Source: an uncultured Lachnospiraceae bacterium
GTDB lineage: Bacteria; Bacillota; Clostridia; Lachnospirales; Lachnospiraceae
Length of the DNA stretch: 9,170 nucleotides
Assembly: GCA_910584685.1 (NCBI GenBank)
Contig: CAJUAO010000039.1
Location: 1 to 9,170, forward strand
Reading direction: 5' to 3'
Shown here: piece after piece, positions 5,876 to 9,170 of the stretch
Numbering within the stretch: the stretch's first letter is position 1
How the letters are laid out: each line of letters begins with the position of its first letter
The notes under the pieces: generated by a model
Databases searched by the model: none
Told to the model about the DNA's origin: nothing
What the model saw: only the letters and a program-made list of their open reading frames with translations
Position numbers and translations under genes: made by a program

Positions 5876-6208
5876 ATGAACCAGTCAGTAAGTGCGTTAG
5901 GAAATGTTGTTCGTGAAACAAGAAAGAGCAAAAATTTATCTCAAGAGGCATTAGCTGAGAAGCTTGGTGTCTGTAAAAGAACTATTATGGATATTGAAAA
6001 AAGTACAGGGAATCCGAAGTTTGAGTTATTGTGCCTGTTAGTGAGGGAGTTGGACTTACCACTTTATCAGGTGTTTTACCCAGAGATAGCAGAAGGTTCA
6101 GAAATGAAGAATGTACTTATAAAAGAATTGAGCGATTGTTCAGAGTATGAGATGAAAATTATTTTATCGGTGGTTAAGAGCTTGCGGGACACATTAAAGG
6201 GCACGTGA
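5876..6208 (+). CDS. XRE-family helix-turn-helix transcriptional regulator
   Basis: The 110-residue cytoplasmic DNA-binding protein has an N-terminal HTH_3/Cro-C1 domain at about residues 9-65. The helices read VVRETRKSKNLSQEALAEKL, then GVCKRTIMDIEKSTGNP as the recognition helix and turn, then FELLCLLVRELDL. The C-terminal 35-40 residues are a charged helical tail, possibly for dimerisation, with no peptidase or sensor domain. GAGGTG lies 8 bases before the ATG. A promoter and an inverted repeat sit directly upstream, so it is likely autoregulated. It is the first intact gene of the AT-rich cargo block and could control the downstream genes, although 162 bases separate it from cutA. Confidence 0.9.
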   Translation: MNQSVSALGNVVRETRKSKNLSQEALAEKLGVCKRTIMDIEKSTGNPKFELLCLLVRELDLPLYQVFYPEIAEGSEMKNVLIKELSDCSEYEMKIILSVVKSLRDTLKGT

Positions 6209-6370
6209 AGATTATTTAATACTGTAAGATAAATAAATGTAATATTAATTATATAAATAGAAACATCTACATAACCATTTACACAAGATTTCAATATTGT
6301 TTGGAAGGGGTGATAAAAGAAAAAATTAAGCTATAATTATTTTAAATCTAAAGCATAAAGGAGGATTTGT

Positions 6371-6688
6371 ATGGATAATAAGTATTCGGTAGTTATAACT
6401 ACATGTGCAAATGATGAAGACGCAAAAATAATTATTGATTCCTTATTAGAAAAGAAATTAGCTGCATGCATACAGGTATTTCATGTAAACAGCTACTATT
6501 CGTGGAAGGGCTCTGTTGCCAATGATCCAGAAAGCATTTTATTTATTAAATGCAAAGATTTGAATTACGATGAAATCGAAGCGGATATAATTACGAATCA
6601 TAAGTACGAAACGCCGGAAATTATTAAACTTCCTATTATCACTGGATTTAGTGGGTATCTCCAGTGGATGGAAGAAGTGAGTAAATAA
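6371..6688 (+). CDS. cutA: CutA family protein (divalent-cation tolerance / PII-like trimer)
   Basis: The 105-residue product matches CutA along its whole length. The N-terminal strand and helix are SVVITTCANDEDAKIIIDSL, followed by the conserved LLEKKLAACIQVF. Then come the SYYSWKG segment, a middle strand ESILFIKCK, the family's H.YE.PEII.LPI motif (HKYETPEIIKLPI) and the C-terminal YLQWM. CutA proteins are small cytoplasmic trimers with a ferredoxin-like fold. The copper-tolerance role comes from E. coli genetics and is not well established elsewhere. The ribosome binding site AAAGGAGG ends 6 bases before the ATG. A strong terminator follows directly. CutA is normally a chromosomal housekeeping gene, so its place in an AT-rich accessory block next to a regulator is unusual. 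Confidence 0.9.
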   Translation: MDNKYSVVITTCANDEDAKIIIDSLLEKKLAACIQVFHVNSYYSWKGSVANDPESILFIKCKDLNYDEIEADIITNHKYETPEIIKLPIITGFSGYLQWMEEVSK

Positions 6689-6695
6689 TACTCAG

Positions 6696-6735
6696 AAATA
6701 AGACCAGAAACGCGAGAAATCTGGTCTTATTTTTT
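6696..6735 (+). terminator. Strong intrinsic terminator between cutA and the membrane protein gene
   Basis: AAATAAGACCAGA (6696-6708) pairs perfectly with TCTGGTCTTATTT (6720-6732), with an 11-base loop and a run of Ts (6730-6735). It ends just before the ribosome binding site of the next gene. Confidence 0.85.
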
Positions 6736-6755
6736 GAAGAAAGGAGGGGACCACG

Positions 6756-7304
6756 ATGGGTACATGGGGAAGTTTAATTGTGGGTGCTATTCTTGGAGTG
6801 GTTTTTGATATATGTATAAAAGGTATTTGGAAAATTATTATTAGAAGAAAAGAGGTTGAGGACAACAATCACATTAATATCTCTGGAGACTGGTTTGCAG
6901 CATGGCAAACATCAGTTGACAATCAGCAATTATTAAATACAGAATCGTTGAAAATAAAGCAGCAAGGTAAGAACGTAGTGGTTAATAATTGTGAGCGTGC
7001 ACCGGAAAATCCACGTGGAGGGTACCTTTGGAGAGCAAAGTTGCAATTTTATCAGGGTCGCTATCTTATGGGGTGGTATTTTCCGCTCAAATCAGAAAAT
7101 AATTCTTCCAAAGGAATAATGTATATGACACATTTCTCACAAAGAAAAGAATTTTACGGTAAATGGATTGGATCTGGTTATGATGGCGAATTGGAAGTGG
7201 GATTTTTAGTTTTTGCGCAAACAAGAGAGGGTGCAAAGGAAAAATTGGAACAGCTTATACAGAATCATCCACATGATGTAAAAGTTATAGGATACGATAT
7301 GTAG
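6756..7304 (+). CDS. Membrane-anchored protein with a beta-rich soluble domain, unknown function
   Basis: The 182-residue product has one hydrophobic segment near the N terminus (about residues 5-27) followed by RRK, so the soluble part is probably cytoplasmic by the positive-inside rule. Residues about 40-155 read as successive beta strands rich in W, Y and G. They start ISGDWFAAWQT, then SLKIKQQGKNVVV, YLWRAKLQFYQGRYLMGWYF, GIMYMTHF, EFYGKWIGSG and ELEVGFLVFAQ. A final helix (TREGAKEKLEQLIQ) ends the protein. I do not recognise the family with confidence. The plan of a membrane helix plus small beta barrel recalls CBASS effector Cap15 and lipocalin-like folds, but no cyclase gene is nearby. 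AAAGGAGGGG precedes the ATG. Its stop codon overlaps the ribosome binding site of the radical SAM gene 14 bases on, so the two are translationally linked. Confidence 0.85.
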   Translation: MGTWGSLIVGAILGVVFDICIKGIWKIIIRRKEVEDNNHINISGDWFAAWQTSVDNQQLLNTESLKIKQQGKNVVVNNCERAPENPRGGYLWRAKLQFYQGRYLMGWYFPLKSENNSSKGIMYMTHFSQRKEFYGKWIGSGYDGELEVGFLVFAQTREGAKEKLEQLIQNHPHDVKVIGYDM

Positions 7305-7318
7305 GAGGGACGAAGGAT

Positions 7319-8566
7319 ATGAGTAATTATAAGTTTCTGGGCATAACAACTGCGGTGTGCGAAGAGTGCATGGAATTAATACCAGCAAAGATTATAGAGG
7401 ATAACGGCGTTATATATTTTTGTAAAGAATGCAAGAAACATGGCATACAAAAAACAAAAATTTCAACTGATGTAGAATATTTTATGCAATGTCTTAATCC
7501 TAATAATCAAAAATTTGTTCGTCCTGATTACGTGATTGATAGTAATGATAATTGTCCTAAAGATTGTGGCTTATGTGCACATCATGAGCAAAAAACTTGC
7601 ATGGCAATGGTTGAACTGACAGATGATTGCAATATCAAATGTGCAACTTGTATAGCTGGTTCATGTCCTGGTGGTCAAATGTATATTTCCCTCGATGACA
7701 TGAATAAAATAATAGATACGTTATATTTAGAAAAAGATACAATAGATTTATTAATGTTAAGTGGAGGCGAACCAACAATTCATCCACAAATATTTGACAT
7801 TATTGATTTATGTAAAAAACGTGGGGTAAGGCATTTAATGCTAATTTCTAACGGAGTAAGAATTGCAGAGGATGAAAGTTTTGTAAAGGAATTAGCAAGA
7901 AGAAAGCAAAATTTAGAAATTTATTTGCAATTTGATTCGTTACGTCCAGAATCCCTCTTGGATATTCGAGGTTTGGATTTATCTGAAGTAAGACGGAATG
8001 CTGTGAAGATGTTGGAAAAATATAAAATAAATTCCACATTGGTATGCATTATTAAAAAAGGAACGAATGATAATGAGCTAAAGGAAATAATTAGTTTTGC
8101 TCGGAGTTTTTCCTATGTAAGAGGAATTACATTACAGCCTCTAAAGGATATTGGAAGAGGAAATACATTTAATAAGGATTCTAACTACATAACTCTAACT
8201 GAAGTGAGAGATTTAGTTTATCAAACAGGGTTCATGGATAAAAAAAATATGATTCCTCATCCATGTAATACTGCATGTATGTGTATTGGATATGTAAATG
8301 ATAAAGATGAACCAATGACAGAATACTTATATGAGAATTTTGTAAATAGCGATAAATTAAAAGAACTAGTTTATTATTTGCCAGATCTGGATACAAAAGA
8401 CGTTTCATATCAATCTTTATTTCGAATTACAATAGTATCTTTTTTGGATAAGTACAATTTTAATTTATCAGATGTTAGAAAATCGTGTATTCATTTTGTA
8501 TCAGCAAATGGAAAAGTTGTACCATTTGATACACATTATGTATATCATGGTAATGAGGAGCAATAA
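7319..8566 (+). CDS. Radical SAM enzyme, COG1964 / MJ0619 (tetraether synthase)-like, multi-cluster
   Basis: The 415-residue protein uses S-adenosylmethionine and a [4Fe-4S] cluster for radical chemistry. The cluster motif is C104-x3-C108-x2-C111 (CNIKCATC), and GGEP at 149-152 is the SAM-binding motif. Extra cysteines fall in three groups. CEEC/CKEC (C14, C17, C35, C38) forms a rubredoxin- or zinc-ribbon-like site. CPKDCGLC plus TC (C79, C83, C86, C94) lies just before the radical SAM core. A C-terminal set is C316, C320, C322 and C390. The order and the CP.DCGLC..H...TC pattern match the archaeal COG1964 family, which includes the lipid-coupling tetraether synthase; the substrate here is unknown. 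AGGAGGG overlapping the upstream stop supports the ATG. The gene is strikingly AT-rich and forms a pair with the membrane protein before it. Confidence 0.88.
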   Translation: MSNYKFLGITTAVCEECMELIPAKIIEDNGVIYFCKECKKHGIQKTKISTDVEYFMQCLNPNNQKFVRPDYVIDSNDNCPKDCGLCAHHEQKTCMAMVELTDDCNIKCATCIAGSCPGGQMYISLDDMNKIIDTLYLEKDTIDLLMLSGGEPTIHPQIFDIIDLCKKRGVRHLMLISNGVRIAEDESFVKELARRKQNLEIYLQFDSLRPESLLDIRGLDLSEVRRNAVKMLEKYKINSTLVCIIKKGTNDNELKEIISFARSFSYVRGITLQPLKDIGRGNTFNKDSNYITLTEVRDLVYQTGFMDKKNMIPHPCNTACMCIGYVNDKDEPMTEYLYENFVNSDKLKELVYYLPDLDTKDVSYQSLFRITIVSFLDKYNFNLSDVRKSCIHFVSANGKVVPFDTHYVYHGNEEQ

Positions 8567-8583
8567 ATTATTGACTATAAAAT

Positions 8584-8622
8584 TAAAATCTGGAATTTAC
8601 CAAAGTGTGATTCCAGATTTTA
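8584..8622 (+). terminator. Terminator after the radical SAM gene
   Basis: TAAAATCTGGAAT (8584-8596) pairs perfectly with ATTCCAGATTTTA (8610-8622) around a 13-base loop, 17 bases after the stop codon. There is no long T run beyond the stem, but its 3' arm ends in Ts. It marks the end of the two-gene unit. Confidence 0.65.
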
Positions 8623-8639
8623 TAATATGAGAAAATAAA

Positions 8640-8843
8640 AATACTAGATTAATTTGATGCGGAAATTATTCGTAGTATTAACCTTTGGATTATCGCTGCA
8701 TAACTCTACTGTGGGCTATGAGGATATAATGTAAGCCCAAAATAGCCCATGCTTGGTATTGCTGACGCAGATACACAGGGTATTTATCGTCTCTCCAATC
8801 TACTTCCGAGAATATGTTGTTTCCCACGAAATGGTGTGGTATT
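8640..8843. other. Non-coding stretch with two small dyads
   Basis: I see no gene here. TGGGCTAT (8712-8719) and ATAGCCCA (8742-8749) form an 8-bp perfect dyad, with a third related GCCCA at 8734-8738 inside the loop. CACGAAA (8825-8831) and TTTCGTG (8843-8849) form a second dyad at the edge of the hairpin repeat. Either could be a recombination or protein-binding site, or chance. Confidence 0.35.
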
Positions 8844-8924
8844 TTCGTGATTTTTTATACAGAAAAAGGAGCTGGGCACTAATTGCTTAGTGCAGCAGCT
8901 CCTCGTCTGTTACCTTGCAATATT
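8844..8924. repeat. Copy 2 of the ~80-bp hairpin repeat flanking the cargo block
   Basis: This copy aligns with 5483-5567 in the same orientation: TTCGTGATTTTTT.TACAGAAAA, then GGAGCTG, a variable loop, CAGCTCCT, and ACCTTGC.ATATT at the end. Where the stems differ, base pairing is kept (GCGCTA/TAGTGC in copy 1, GCACTAA/TTAGTGC here). Confidence 0.8.
8863..8903 (-). terminator. Intrinsic terminator of the toxin gene
   Basis: AGGAGCTG (8867-8874) pairs with CAGCTCCT (8896-8903), and GCACTAA (8876-8882) with TTAGTGC (8887-8893). On the minus strand the stem ends CAGCTCC and runs into TTTTTCT, seven bases after the toxin stop, a normal terminator position for that gene. Confidence 0.75.
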
Positions 8925-9170
8925 CTCATAATCTTGTGAGTCATGGTAGATACCGTCAACATAAACCTTGCCATCTTCTATTCTGTACAGCATAAAATAC
9001 TTATGGTGCTTAAAATGGATAGTCCGGTATCCTAGGGCACGTAGTTTGAGGTCATCACATAATTTCAGGCTGCCAGCCACATGGGCAAGCCTTGATTTGG
9101 TGTCTTCGGCATCACTTAAGACGCTGAGTGCGGCCTGTTCGCTTTCAAATTCACAAAGGATGTAGTTAAT
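8910..9170 (-). CDS. RelE/ParE-family toxin of a type II toxin-antitoxin system (5' end outside the window)
   Basis: Eighty-six codons plus TAA (8910-8912) are open to the window edge. The C-terminal half has the RelE/ParE pattern: LKLCDDLKLRALGYRTIHF, then HHKYFMLYRI, a strand KVYVDGIYH and a final DYENIAR. In this family the toxin is a small ribosome-dependent mRNA nuclease (RelE) or a gyrase poison (ParE); the two cannot be told apart here. The visible part is nearly full length (usual size 90-110 residues), so only a short N-terminal piece is missing. An antitoxin gene, normally just upstream on the same strand, would lie beyond 9170 and is not seen. Composition is richer in GC than the cargo genes. 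Assignment rests on weak, short motifs typical of this family. Confidence 0.7.
   Translation of the reverse strand: MNYILCEFESEQAALSVLSDAEDTKSRLAHVAGSLKLCDDLKLRALGYRTIHFKHHKYFMLYRIEDGKVYVDGIYHDSQDYENIAR

Noticed and set aside
6209..6370. Promoter for cutA around TATAAT at 6332-6337
   Set aside because: The -10 is good but no -35 lies at an acceptable distance (GGTGAT at 17 bases), and the region is so AT-rich that a chance match is likely.
6756..8566. CBASS or prokaryotic viperin interpretation of the membrane/radical SAM pair
   Set aside because: No nucleotide cyclase or other CBASS gene is present, and the radical SAM protein has extra cysteine clusters and a length unlike viperins. Only a loose structural analogy to Cap15 is kept, as a hypothesis.
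8968..9165. 65-residue plus-strand open frame at the right edge
   Set aside because: It is the antisense shadow of the RelE/ParE-like toxin gene, whose minus-strand frame has family-like motifs and a terminator at its end.
1..9170. CRISPR arrays, tRNA or rRNA genes
   Set aside because: No regularly spaced short repeats and no tRNA- or rRNA-like conserved segments were seen on either strand.

Overview
The window looks like an accessory, mobile-element-rich stretch from a low-to-moderate GC Gram-positive bacterium, most likely a gut Clostridia/Lachnospiraceae relative. This rests on AGGAGG-type ribosome binding sites before almost every gene, sigma-A-like promoters, lipoprotein signal peptides with short Lys-rich N termini, and the kinds of mobile elements present. 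The taxon is an inference from style, not from a marker gene.

Layout. (1) Positions 1-54 are the 3' tail of a group II intron (end of domain V, then domain VI), followed by a terminator-like hairpin. (2) An apparently intact IS256-family element fills 116-1745. It has imperfect terminal inverted repeats, a full 404-residue DDE transposase on the minus strand and an exact 8-bp target duplication (ATTTCTTG), so it transposed fairly recently. Its left end carries about 320 non-coding bases folded into nested palindromes. (3) A two-gene lipoprotein operon on the minus strand (4529 down to 1819) has its own promoter and a possible leader hairpin. The first product is a WG-repeat-like lipoprotein with a C-terminal beta domain; the second is an unrecognised lipoprotein with a similar anchor and linker. 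(4) A divergent region with an interrupted inverted repeat separates this operon from a short, catalytic-domain-only tyrosine recombinase (4854-5426).

(5) From about 5570 to 8840 lies an AT-rich cargo block bounded by two similar copies of an ~80-bp hairpin repeat (5483-5567 and 8844-8924). Inside are decayed coding scraps, an XRE-family regulator with a dyad over its promoter, a CutA family protein, a strong terminator hairpin, and a tightly coupled pair: a one-TM protein with a predicted beta-rich soluble domain, followed by a radical SAM enzyme with four cysteine-rich metal sites resembling the COG1964/MJ0619 (tetraether synthase-like) family. (6) At the right edge is most of a RelE/ParE-type toxin gene on the minus strand, running off the window.

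How it may work together. The lipoprotein operon is probably a surface function unrelated to the cargo. The recombinase, the flanking repeats and the toxin suggest that 4.8-9.2 kb is part of a larger integrated element or variable locus. The most interesting unit is the membrane-anchored beta-domain protein plus radical SAM enzyme, probably under or near the XRE regulator. No nucleotide cyclase, nuclease or known defence gene is present, so a role in defence or lipid modification is only a hypothesis.
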